Origin: Chloracidobacterium sp. UBA6041
GTDB taxonomy: Bacteria; Acidobacteriota; Blastocatellia; Pyrinomonadales; Pyrinomonadaceae
NCBI GenBank assembly: GCA_002427845.1
Contig: DIYZ01000271.1
Coordinates: 1 to 18,284, forward strand
Direction of reading: 5' to 3'
DNA: 18,284 nucleotides
The position numbers and the translations under genes are program-made. This document shows, one piece after another, positions 1 to 7,765 of this stretch (position 1 is its first letter; the number at the start of each line of letters is the position of its first letter). The notes beneath the pieces were generated by a model. The model was given only the letters and a program-made list of their open reading frames with translations, did no database searches and was not told the origin of the DNA.

Positions 1-18
1 GTTCGACGGCCCTCTGAG

Positions 19-552
19 TTAGTATTGCCGCCGAGCGATTACAACGATACAAACAATGCTGAAAAGATATACGAGTCCTGACAGTACCAAAAGCCAATAA
101 AATAGCGCGTCGAGTATGACAGGGCGGAACACAAAAAGCAGAGTGACACCGACAGTAACCGCCAGCGCGAAGGGAATCGCTGCGTGCGTTGCCTCTTTCG
201 CTACGTAACCATCCGGTTCGTTAAGTCGTTCATGTCGGGCGCGTGAGCGTGTTTGCCACATTGGATATATTGCCGCGATGACACCAACCAACCAGGCAAA
301 GATGTAGCCGTAGTTACGAGAGGTCATGTATCCGGTGTAAGTAATGATTAGAGCGGATAGCGTAACCGCGACGATCGATTGCAAAAGAAACGCAACGAGC
401 ATCGCGAGTTTGTAGCGGCCGGTACCGCGAAAGATCCCGTTTGCGCCGATTAGCACAGCGGGAGTGTTGGCAATGCCAATTAACATTGAGGGCACACCAA
501 CAAACGTTGCGGCGAGAATGACAGGTATTAGGATGTACCAGTACCAAGACAT
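19..552 (-). CDS. hypothetical five-helix membrane protein, possible integron cassette gene
   Basis: This 177-residue protein is not recognised as a member of any family. It is strongly hydrophobic, with about five predicted membrane segments (roughly residues 6-28, 48-72, 82-100, 124-143 and 148-172). A charged loop (TRSRARHERLNEPDGY, about 101-116) separates the first three helices from the last two. There is no signal-peptide cleavage site, so it is probably an inner-membrane protein. The ATG at 552 is the first start after the candidate attC site at 592-675. The TAA stop is followed directly by C, giving TAAC, which is how many integron cassette genes run into their own attC site. The window ends before that second site can be seen. 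A lone small ORF of unknown function between attC-like sequences fits a gene cassette, but no integrase is present. Coding confidence is fair because the reading frame is full-length and consistently hydrophobic. Confidence 0.7.
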   Translation of the reverse strand: MSWYWYILIPVILAATFVGVPSMLIGIANTPAVLIGANGIFRGTGRYKLAMLVAFLLQSIVAVTLSALIITYTGYMTSRNYGYIFAWLVGVIAAIYPMWQTRSRARHERLNEPDGYVAKEATHAAIPFALAVTVGVTLLFVFRPVILDALFYWLLVLSGLVYLFSIVCIVVIARRQY

Positions 553-591
553 GACTGTTCACCTCGAGGCTGTCGCGAGTTATAGAAGGCC

Positions 592-675
592 GCCTAACGA
601 CGTATTATACGGCGGATCTGCGGTGCAAGTACGGATTTGGTGGCATTATACGGTTCCGCTTACACCTCGTTATCA
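592..675 (-). other. candidate integron attC recombination site
   Basis: Read on the minus strand, this stretch starts with TAACGAGGTGTAAGCGGA and ends with CGTCGTTAGGC. The right end contains a perfect GTTRRRY core (GTTAGGC, 592-598). The left end has AAC facing it, and TAACGA pairs with TCGTTA. The AAGCGGA segment resembles the L'' box of many attC sites. The length, about 84 bp, is inside the attC range, and the 177-residue ORF begins 40 nt after the core, as in a cassette. Against it: the left core (TGATAAC) fits RYYYAAC only at its last four positions, and the inner arms pair imperfectly. Confidence 0.35.
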
Positions 676-741
676 AATCACCCTTCAAGTTATGCCAACA
701 CCTAAAAGTTGTGGATTGCAACCCGTAGGGTTGGCGCGAAA

Positions 742-905
742 GTAGCCGGAGGTCGGAGCGCGAGCGTAGACCTCCGGTAAGTCGTGAGTGGATAACTGCA
801 CCCTGGAGGGGTGCCAGAGGCATTCTTCTCGCACCCTTTCAGGGTGCTGATTATTATTTGACCGCGTTCCGGTGGTCTTCGCTTACGCTGCGACCACCGG
901 CTACT
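742..905. repeat. nested-hairpin palindromic repeat element
   Basis: This holds four hairpins inside one long-range inverted repeat. The outer hairpins are two copies of a 32-nt palindrome in opposite orientation: 746-777 (arms CCGGAGGTC/GACCTCCGG) and 869-900 (arms CCGGTGGTC/GACCACCGG). Their 14-nt loops match at 10 positions when one is reverse-complemented. The flanks AGTAGCCGG (741-749) and CCGGCTACT (897-905) extend the outer pairing. Between them lie two 17-nt hairpins, 798-814 (GCACCC/GGGTGC) and 831-847 (GCACCCT/AGGGTGC with a TTC loop). No supported protein lies here. It looks like a REP- or MITE-like non-coding element. The remaining gene-free bases of 553-985 hold only the attC candidate and unremarkable sequence. 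Confidence 0.7.
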
Positions 906-985
906 GTCATTCACGCCCGCGGCGTTAAGACCCACCCGCTAACCCAAGTGGTTCTGACAACTGCTAACTGCTCACCCCTTACTAA

Positions 986-2399
986 TCAGGGCCCGAATCT
1001 TTGTCCGTACTCACCGGAGATAATGAACGCCTTAACCATCTCCGCGTTAACGAAGTCGCCGTTGAACTGATTCAGTTTATTCAACCAAAAATTGTAGCCG
1101 GCGAAGTCGAGCAGCGGTTCCGGCGGATCGTTAGGGTTGCGCCTGAGGTAGCCGAAATACTGCATCAAGACGAACGCTCTATTGAATTGCCGGTTGCTAA
1201 AGAGCGCATTCTCCGACAGTGAGCGCAACACCTGGGCGCGCAACGTGGGTGACGCAGGATTTGGCAACAACTGGCTGACCAGTGCATTACGTTCGACCGA
1301 AGTAAGCGAGCCCCCCGACAAAGAAGCGCTGGGATCAAACGTGTTCGCGTTCAGCTTGTCGACAAACTGCTCCGCCGTCATCGAGGTTGGAAAGGCGGCT
1401 GCATTCCGGAACTTGGGCCGAGCACGAAGTCCAGGAAAAACTTCTGTTTGTTAGCTTCCAACTGTGCGTCGGCGCCGGGCTGGCCTATCACGACACCTCG
1501 TCCAATCTCCTGAGTGTCCGACAAAAAGTCTCGCAGCTTCAAAAACTCGTGCGAGTTAACGACGCCTGATTCGCCTTGTAGACGAGATAGCCAGTCTGTT
1601 GAAACTCGATCGAAAGGAAGAAGGCCGCACTAACGTTGATCTTGCGAATCTCGCGGCATTCCGGCGTCGTACATTCGTCAATCTGGTTTTTCCAGAAGGC
1701 CAGCCCCGACGCGTCGGCCTCGCGGTTGGAAAAGTCGATGTAATGCTGGCGCACGAAGAAGTCGGTATTGAAACTGGGCTCCTGGACCGGGTTAAGTCCG
1801 TTCACTGCTTCGTTGCTGTTAATGGTGACGACGACCGCTGCCGGAGAGCCGAGTGTGCAACCTACGGGGTTGCCCAGGGTTATGTTAAAGGTCTCCGCGC
1901 CCTCGCCGAGACGGTCATCGACGATGAAGGCTGTGATCGTCTTCGAGGTTTCATTGGCGGCGAAATGCAAGGTACCCAGAGCTTCCAGATAGTCTGAACG
2001 CTCGCTGGCTGTTCCGTCCGAACTAACGTAATCGACAGTAGCCTCGGCAGTCGTAGTACCGGTGCGGGTGACGACCAGATCGACCCTTGTCGTTGCGTTA
2101 AGCGTTTCGATGTCGGTTGAGAACGAGTAAAGTGTCGACAGTACAGCGTTGGTCGACGGATCACGAAGTTGGACGTTGTAGGTCCTTGCTTTTGTTGGGC
2201 CGCAGCAGAAATTCCATTGCGCGCGATCCCTCCAGGAAAGACTGAGCAAGACTCCGCTGGGAATCGCGATGTCCTGGTACATCCGAAACTCCATTGGCCC
2301 ACCACCATCGAAACCATTCCACGCGTCGTGCGTGCCATGTTGCGGTGACGTAGGGAGAATTTCGTAACCGTCGAAGCCGCCGGCGCTGGTTGAAGAATC
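986..2399 (-). pseudogene. broken secreted protein: Calx-beta + DUF4214 domains, two frameshifts
   Basis: The remnant reads from about 2399 down to the stop at 986 and needs three frames. The first open part has a beta-rich segment (FDGYEILPTS... RAQWNFCC), then a Calx-beta domain (VDLVVTRTG... GEGAETFNITL), then the start of a DUF4214 region (FVRQHYIDF, NVSAAFFLSIEF, TGYLVYK). That frame is lost near 1566-1580. The next frame continues with DFLSDTQEIGRGVVIG and EANKQKFFLDF, then breaks again near 1425-1440. The last part (MTAEQFVDKLNAN... YFGYLRRNP... GEYGQRFGP) completes the domain. The intact protease at 3480-6962 carries the same Calx-beta + DUF4214 order without breaks and is the reference for this reading. 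A TAG at 2400-2402 blocks the frame upstream, there is no convincing start or signal peptide, and the N-terminal part is missing. Two assembly errors are possible but less likely than decay. Confidence 0.8.
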
Positions 2400-2402
2400 C
2401 TA

Positions 2403-2710
2403 GTGGGAAGTGGGAGAGAGCAACCGGCTTATAGCAATAATGCAAGAGAGTTACAACATTCTAGCAATAATCCCAGCGTGGTGGAGGAATAGAATCCGTT
2501 TGCCCGCAATCGGTCGCAAGACTGAAGATTGGCGATGAAGCGAGGTAAAGGTCCTTGGAGACTTGCCGTTAGGCATTTCCCCGACCGCGCCTCGCTTTAT
2601 CTTTTTGCCTTTCCAGTTAAGTTAGATGGATCAACGCCACAGAATTACACCACTACCAAATTTTGCTTGTCCGTTAATTCTGGAAACATCCCTGGCGATT
2701 CGACAGCCTG
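2403..2710. other. gene-free interval
   Basis: No supported gene lies here. The only structure seen is a 10-bp direct repeat TAGCAATAAT at 2432-2441 and 2462-2471 (exactly 30 bp apart, upstream of pseudogene 1) and an 8-bp inverted pair AAGCGAGG/CCTCGCTT around 2538-2595. It separates two DUF4214 remnants on the same strand and may be leftover flanking DNA from a duplication. Confidence 0.5.
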
Positions 2711-3314
2711 CTAGGGGCCAAATCTTTGTCTGTACTCGCCCGAGATGATGAAGGCTTTGACCATCTCGGCGTTAACAAAGTTGCCGTTTAAACTGATTGA
2801 GCTTGCCCAGCCAGAAGCCATAACCAGTGTAGTCTGAGTCCGGCGCGTCATTCGGATTGCGCCGCAGATAGCCGAAGTATTGTGTCAGCACAAACGCGCG
2901 GTTGCTTTCAGCCGCAAACAAGTCCGGATCTTCCGCGACCGCTCGCAAGACTTGCGCTCGCGTCTTGGCCCCCGAAGTGAGATCGCTGACCAATTGATCG
3001 CGCTCTGACTGCGACAACGCGCCGCCGGCATTGGCGTTCAACGTGTCGACGAACTGCGCCGCCGTCATCGAGATTGGGAAGACCGTCAGGAAGCGTGAAC
3101 GCTGCACAAACTCCGCGATCAAGGTCTGCTTATTGTTTTCCAATAACTGATCCGCACCAGGCTGACTAATGATCACTCCCCGGCCGATCTGCTGAGTGTC
3201 AGGCACAAACTCATTGAGGCGGACGATGGGCACCGAAAGCGGATGCGCGCCGCCAAGAGTGGAAGTGCCGATAGCGCTGCCGTAAGCCACTTTGTAGAGA
3301 CGTTCTACCAGATG
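2711..3314 (-). pseudogene. 5'-truncated DUF4214 domain remnant with one frameshift
   Basis: This is the C-terminal part of a DUF4214-type domain. It enters at LVERLYKVAYG, just after an in-frame TGA at 3315-3317. It continues through RLNEFVPDTQQIGRGV, ENNKQTLIAEFVQRSRF, MTAAQFVDTLNANAG, FVLTQYFGYLRRNPNDAP and GYGFWLGKLNQF. After KLNQF the frame ends early (KRQLC-stop at 2772). One base removed from the AAA run restores NGNFVNAEMVKAF and the family ending GEYRQRFGP, with a TAG at 2711-2713. The Calx-beta part and the first third of DUF4214 are missing, and the only possible start inside is a GTG at 3290 with no clear ribosome-binding site. The single-base change in a short A run could be a sequencing error, but the missing 5' half makes it a pseudogene either way. 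Confidence 0.8.
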
Positions 3315-3420
3315 TCATGGTTACCACTGTTACGTACACTGCCAAAAACGATCTTCGGAGCGGGGTTGGCTGCCACGGAAGAAGCGTGGAAGTCGGAACT
3401 CGCGAGCACTGGATCGCCGT
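3305..3420 (-). pseudogene. possible beta-propeller (PD40-like) fragment
   Basis: In one minus frame this stretch reads ...ANPAPKIVFGSVRNSGNHDIW and then stops at 3305-3307. The KIVFGSxRxxGNHDIW pattern is the form of a TolB/PD40-type propeller blade (compare the family pattern KIxFxSxRDGNxEIYxMN). It breaks exactly where the DUF4214 remnant begins in another frame, so the junction may join two former genes or mark an internal deletion in a propeller-plus-DUF4214 protein. Only one blade motif is visible, so the call is tentative. Confidence 0.35.
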
Positions 3421-3479
3421 TTCCTTTGGCTGGGGGAACTGATCCGAAAAAAATCTGTTGTACGATTGAAGCAGGATCA

Positions 3480-6400
3480 TCAGGGTCCAAATCGTTGGCG
3501 GTATTCACCTGAGACGATGAACGATTTCACCATCTCCGCCGTTATGAAGTTCCCATTAAACTGATTCAATTTACCCAACCAGAAATTGTAACCACCGAAA
3601 TCGGTGTCTGGCGGATCGCTTGGATTACGTCGGAGATACCCGAAGTATTCCATCAACACGAATGCATTGTTCAGCTCCTGCTGATTCAGAGCCTGGTTTT
3701 CAGCCACGCGCCGTAAAGCGCGCGCGCGCGCCGGAATGCTTGACGTATTTAGTGCCGTACCAAACTCACCGATGATTGAGGTCCGCTCTGCGGCTGAGGG
3801 CACGACGCCGGCGTTCGCGTACAGCGCATCAACAAACTGGTCCGGGATTAAGGTTGTCGGGTAGGCCGTGGCGAAACGTGAGCGCGAAACGAAATTCAAA
3901 GCGAAGGCTTGCTTGTTATTCTCTAACGTCGTCTGCCAGTCGCCGACACCGACAACGACGCCGAGAGCAATCTGCTGGCTGTCTGGCAGAAACTCCGTGT
4001 ACCTGACGGGAACGGGCTCATTCGGGATATTCCCGTAGGCCGCCTTATACATCCTATAAACAAGGTAGCCAGTCTCCTGAAACTCGATTGATAGAAAGAA
4101 TGCAGCGGAGACGTTGATGCGCCTGACTTCAAGGCATTCCTGGTTGGTTCCGCAGGAAGTAATCTGATCGCTCCAGAAGGATAGACCAGGGGAGTCAGGC
4201 TCGCGGTTAAGGAAGTCGAGGTAATGCTGCCGCACAAAGAAACGCGCGTCGGCGTTATCAAGCGGATTCGAGGTCGGCGGCGCGAGGTCGTCGTCAAAGA
4301 TCGCCACTGAGGCGATGCTTCTGGCGCCCACCACCGTATTCACGGGATTACTCAGCGAGACGCTGAAGGTTTCAGTTCCCTCCTGAAAATTGTCGTCAAC
4401 GACCAGGACCGGAAAGGATTTCGTTGTTTCTCCCGCCGCAAAATTGAGCGTGCCGGAAGTAAATATGTAATCGCCTTTTTGCGTCGCGCTGCCGTCCTGC
4501 GTGGCGTAATCAATAGACGCCTGGGTAGACGTGTCGCCAATGCGTGTCACGTTGACTGTCGCCACTCCCGCCGACTCGACGACGTTGAATTGGGGAACAG
4601 AGAATTGAACAGTGCTATTAATCCCAATTGCTCTTGGCAGGAAAGTCACTTCTCGCGCATTAGTAAGATCAATGAGAGCGCCCTCCGAAGTATGCGTGTC
4701 GATGACATAGGCGTCAGGTTCGCCACCGCCAATGCCGACGACACGGGAAATAATATCGGCGAAGGGGCTTTGTTGGCCGGCGCCGTAGCGTGTCAGAATT
4801 GTTCCATCCTGGCGCAATTCAATCTCAAAACTTACCGGTAACTCCGTGGCGGCGGTTCCATCTCCAAACGTCACCGTTTGCCAGCGGAAGATAATCCGGT
4901 TTGAATCCGGAGTGACAACATAAACGTCATCGCCGCTGCGCCTGTCAGTGCGCAAGTCATCCCAAAGACCCGAGATCATCTTGAACGTCGCTAGTCCGAC
5001 TGAAGAGCTCGGCACATCGTCGGCATCGCCATTGGGGCGCGTCGGCGGCGGAGAGAAGAAGAGATTGCCATTAGTTGAGATGGTGATGGTGCTAAAGTTT
5101 TCACCGAAGAAGGGGAACGTAAAAGGAAGGGCGAAATTTGATTTGAGGCCGTCGTCAGCGATGAGCCCAAGGGGCGTACCGCCCGTTGAAAGCGCCACCG
5201 GGTTCCCGGTTGAAGTCAGATAAGGATCGCCCTCGACCAGAGGAACAGACACACTAAAGGTTGCCGGCACGCCTTCGTTTCCGACGTTGTCAAACTCACG
5301 AAGCGTTAGTGTCCCTGCCGTGTGCCGATAAGGGAGCTTTACGTCAATAGCCTGCGTAACCCCGGGCGCCGCGGCAACGATGCTCTTCAGAGGAATAATC
5401 GCGCCCGTTGTTGAGTCGGTGAAGCTGACGCTATAAAGCGATGCCTGCCCCGACGTTCCATCATCGCCTGAGGCGGTCCAGCCAACATTGAGCGATCGGC
5501 CATTCTGCGTGTTGAGATGAAAATTGGTTACTGTCCCGGGAGGCGTCGTATCGTTTTCCGCAAGCGCCTGAAAGCTCTTGCCGATGTTGAGCCGTCGTCC
5601 GGTTAATGTTTTGCCGGATAGCGATGACACCAGGTCACCATTAAACGTCAGGAGACCTTTGAGCTGTTGCACTGTGAGATTCGGATTTGCGGCGAGCAGC
5701 AAAGCGGCAGCGCCGGCGACGTGAGGCGAAGCCATCGAAGTGCCGCTCAAAACCCCATAAGTATTATTTGGCTCGGTGCTCAGGATTCCAACTCCAGGAG
5801 CGCCAAGCTGCACGGTCTGCAGGCCAAAGTGTGAGAAAGAGGCGAGATTGTCGCTCGAGTCGGTGGCCGCCACGCCGACAACGTTAGGTGATCCATAGCT
5901 CGAAGGATAGAAAGGGACGAGCTCGTTATCGTGCTCAAGCGCGGTACCATCATTTCCCGCTGCCGCTACGAAGAGAATACCCGATTGATTCAGTGCATTG
6001 ATCGTGTCAGAAAAGGATTGCTCAAATTGCCCGCCGCCGTAGCTGTTATTAAGCACTCTGACATTGGCGCCTTGCGTTCCTCCTGAGCTGACCCAGCGGT
6101 CGCGCATGAGTTTGGCATACGCGCAAGCGCGAATAGCATCGGAGTTGGCGCCATTGTTCCCGTCTATGAACTTCAGGGACATCAACCCGACTTGCCAGTT
6201 AACACCCACCACGCCCGTGTTATTGTTGCCAACCGCGCCGATCGTTCCGGCGACGTGTGTCGCGTGGCTCTCGGCGGGAATCGTGCCGGTGTTTACAGCG
6301 AAGTTGTAGCCATGGACATCGTCGATGAATCCGTTCCCATCATCGTCAATTCCATTTCCCGGTATCTCGCCCGGGTTCGTCCAAACGTTGGCCTGCAAAT

Positions 6401-6962
6401 CGGGATGATTAATATCCATGCCTTCGTCTATAACGCCGACGACAATGGAGTTGCTGCCCGTGGTAGTGTTCCATGCCTGCGGTGCGCCGATTATCGACAA
6501 ACCGAAAAGCTCGTTACTCAGGAACAGCGGGTCATTTGGTGTGACAGCCGGATACAACAAATAGTTCGGCTCGGCATAAAGAACATCCGGCTGCTGTTTC
6601 AGTGCTGCAATAGCGGCGTGGGTATCTTCGGGATTAACATAGGCCTTGCGTAAGCCGGGAACAATATCCGCCCCTTCAAAGCGTTCAACCTGAATCGAAA
6701 GCTGTCTACCCTCCGCGCTTAGCGTGGTCGCGCGCGTCTGCCGCCTGGCTTGCAGCTCGCTTCGGTATCGCACCAGCACTTCGCCGGGCACTGCTTCAGG
6801 TCGCGACTGTTTCCCCTTTTCGTTCGGCTGAATCTCTCCCTGGGTCGCGCTCGACGTTGACGGCAAGGGCGCCACGAAAAGAAGACAAAGAATAATTACG
6901 AAAGAAAAGGCGATAGCCAGACGTGTACGTGCCGACTTGGCTGCGAAAAACGAACGCGGCAT
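3480..6962 (-). CDS. secreted subtilisin-like serine protease (S8) with Calx-beta and DUF4214 tail
   Basis: The 1160-residue protein begins with a signal peptide (hydrophobic core about 14-32). A fervidolysin-like propeptide follows (about 55-137; GEVLVRY, DVLYAEPNY). The S8 catalytic domain spans about 145-465: Asp179 in VVGVIDE, His233 in ESHATHVAGT, oxyanion Asn337 in AAAGNDG and Ser409 in SGTSMASPHVAG. An Asp-rich loop (GNGIDDDGNGFIDD, 202-215) probably binds calcium. The tail has an Fn3-like region (about 472-574), a nidogen-like beta region (about 582-777), a Calx-beta domain (about 783-890) and a DUF4214 region (about 907-1160). The usual HGTH around the catalytic His is HATH, which leaves the His in place. 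The start at 6962 is preferred over longer versions because AGGAG lies 9 nt upstream and the signal peptide follows at once. It is probably exported and cell-surface bound or released; the substrate is unknown. Its tail is repeated as debris at 986-3314. Confidence 0.93.
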   Translation of the reverse strand: MPRSFFAAKSARTRLAIAFSFVIILCLLFVAPLPSTSSATQGEIQPNEKGKQSRPEAVPGEVLVRYRSELQARRQTRATTLSAEGRQLSIQVERFEGADIVPGLRKAYVNPEDTHAAIAALKQQPDVLYAEPNYLLYPAVTPNDPLFLSNELFGLSIIGAPQAWNTTTGSNSIVVGVIDEGMDINHPDLQANVWTNPGEIPGNGIDDDGNGFIDDVHGYNFAVNTGTIPAESHATHVAGTIGAVGNNNTGVVGVNWQVGLMSLKFIDGNNGANSDAIRACAYAKLMRDRWVSSGGTQGANVRVLNNSYGGGQFEQSFSDTINALNQSGILFVAAAGNDGTALEHDNELVPFYPSSYGSPNVVGVAATDSSDNLASFSHFGLQTVQLGAPGVGILSTEPNNTYGVLSGTSMASPHVAGAAALLLAANPNLTVQQLKGLLTFNGDLVSSLSGKTLTGRRLNIGKSFQALAENDTTPPGTVTNFHLNTQNGRSLNVGWTASGDDGTSGQASLYSVSFTDSTTGAIIPLKSIVAAAPGVTQAIDVKLPYRHTAGTLTLREFDNVGNEGVPATFSVSVPLVEGDPYLTSTGNPVALSTGGTPLGLIADDGLKSNFALPFTFPFFGENFSTITISTNGNLFFSPPPTRPNGDADDVPSSSVGLATFKMISGLWDDLRTDRRSGDDVYVVTPDSNRIIFRWQTVTFGDGTAATELPVSFEIELRQDGTILTRYGAGQQSPFADIISRVVGIGGGEPDAYVIDTHTSEGALIDLTNAREVTFLPRAIGINSTVQFSVPQFNVVESAGVATVNVTRIGDTSTQASIDYATQDGSATQKGDYIFTSGTLNFAAGETTKSFPVLVVDDNFQEGTETFSVSLSNPVNTVVGARSIASVAIFDDDLAPPTSNPLDNADARFFVRQHYLDFLNREPDSPGLSFWSDQITSCGTNQECLEVRRINVSAAFFLSIEFQETGYLVYRMYKAAYGNIPNEPVPVRYTEFLPDSQQIALGVVVGVGDWQTTLENNKQAFALNFVSRSRFATAYPTTLIPDQFVDALYANAGVVPSAAERTSIIGEFGTALNTSSIPARARALRRVAENQALNQQELNNAFVLMEYFGYLRRNPSDPPDTDFGGYNFWLGKLNQFNGNFITAEMVKSFIVSGEYRQRFGP

Positions 6963-6971
6963 GAGGTAATT

Positions 6972-6976
6972 CTCCT
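6972..6976 (-). promoter_or_regulatory. ribosome-binding site that fixes the protease start
   Basis: AGGAG on the minus strand lies 9 nt before the ATG at 6962. No comparable site precedes the longer in-frame starts up to 7106, whose translation shows no signal peptide, so this site supports the shorter protein. Confidence 0.6.
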
Positions 6977-7114
6977 GGTATGAAAGTAAATCTATTGCTC
7001 GGAGTCGGATTGGGGAGTGCAATGCTCGGGTAAGACATCCCAAGATGGCGTTTTTAAACGAATAACCACAGTAACTATGGCGACGCCGCGGGTAAATATA
7101 TAACAATTTCCTTC

Positions 7115-7147
7115 CGGCTTACAGCCGTCAGCGGCCAAGCTGCCGCT
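7115..7147. repeat. two adjacent small hairpins
   Basis: CGGCT-TAC-AGCCG (7115-7127) and AGCGGC-CAAGCT-GCCGCT (7130-7147) lie between the protease start and the RHS remnant. The 5-3-5 triloop form of the first matches hairpins in the array at 12225-12381. Neither has a T run, so they are not obvious terminators. The rest of 6963-7158 shows no gene. Confidence 0.5.
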
Positions 7148-7158
7148 CTGGTTCACAA

Positions 7159-7384
7159 TCATCCGCGGCGTGCCGAGTTGATCAGCGACCTGGGATCAAC
7201 TAATCGAAGCGGATTGCCAACTACGTACGCATATCGATTTAAACTCTGAGGATTGAGTTTTGATCCACCGAAAGTGTCAGCGCTAGTGAATCTCCCTTGA
7301 ATCGATGAGAGGTATCTGGCGCCGAAGTAATCGAGCCCGGTTTCATTATCCCGTTTCTTTGCGGGTTAAGAACGTGTAGTTGAA
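7159..7384 (-). pseudogene. RHS repeat-associated core domain remnant
   Basis: The minus strand from 7356 to 7159 reads NETGLDYFGARYLSSIQGRF, then TSADTF, LNRYAYVVGNPLRLVDP and a stop at 7159-7161. This is the signature end of the RHS/YD-repeat core (ERDxETGLDYFGARYY...GRFxSxDP...LNxYxYVxNNPxxxxDP), which normally closes the shell of a polymorphic toxin or surface protein. Just upstream a one-base insertion in GAAACGGGAT moves the frame: TRKE is readable in the next frame and the RDNETG part only after the shift. No YD repeats are found further upstream, and only about 16 residues follow the DP motif, so both the shell and any C-terminal toxin are absent. Confidence 0.8.
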
Positions 7385-7413
7385 CCACGCGCCCGCATCC
7401 GCGCGAGAGCAAG

Positions 7414-7755
7414 TTGTCAAAGAACCGTCAGCAGCTAAGAGAAAAGCGGCGGCTCGAAGCGACAAGTACTAGCTTCGGCTCAGAGCTGCTGAGAAGTCAC
7501 TCACCGCATTATAACCAAGCCTTGTGGTTCAAGCCTGCGCTTTGGAGCTGCAGTTTTAGACGGCTCGCGGTCGCTCTGCAAGTGAGCGCAGATGTGTTGA
7601 TCTTCGGCGCGGATGAGCGCGGCCCGGACGGCGATCTCCGCCTGCAGTTCGAAGCCATCTCGAAGTTTGCCGCTGAAGAAAAGAAAGTTATCAAGGCGTT
7701 GCTGGAAGGAATGATCCTCAAGCACGAAGCTAAGCGCTGGTCCTCCGCTGCGTGA
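7414..7755 (+). pseudogene. XRE-type regulator C-terminal remnant (HTH missing)
   Basis: The last 65 or so residues read FRRLAVALQVSADVLIF, then ERGPDGDLRLQFEAISKF, then a helical end (EEKKVIKALLEGMILKHEAKRW). This is the usual C-terminal part of small XRE/Cro-type repressors of about 110-130 residues, right after helix 4-5 of the HTH. The expected HTH sequence (a QExLAxxxGVxxxxISxYExG-type segment) is not seen in any frame upstream. The first 45 residues of the ORF look unrelated, and the only start is a TTG without a Shine-Dalgarno. The simplest reading is a 5'-deleted regulator fused by chance to unrelated DNA. It converges with the ankyrin ORF, leaving a 10-bp gap. Confidence 0.6.
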
Positions 7756-7765
7756 GACAACTACC

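Noticed and set aside
464..1070. Several ORFs of 70-93 codons across 464-1070 on both strands
   Set aside because: They read through the attC candidate and the palindromes at 742-905; their translations are rich in mirrored peptide patterns produced by the hairpins and match no family.
2568..2574. GTTAGGC on the plus strand, as in an attC core
   Set aside because: No matching RYYYAAC arm or paired inner arms were found at a suitable distance.
2529..2714. 61-codon plus-strand ORF
   Set aside because: No recognisable domain, and it runs antisense into the end of the DUF4214 remnant.
7414..7470. Lys/Arg/Ala-rich reading frame VKEPSAAKRKAAARSDKY ending in a stop
   Set aside because: It could be the tail of a lost gene, but nothing upstream supports it and short basic peptides are common by chance.
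7507..7560. TATAACCAAGCC... TTTTAGAC, loosely like an attC site
   Set aside because: The right core has two extra T and the arms do not pair; the right end belongs to the XRE remnant.
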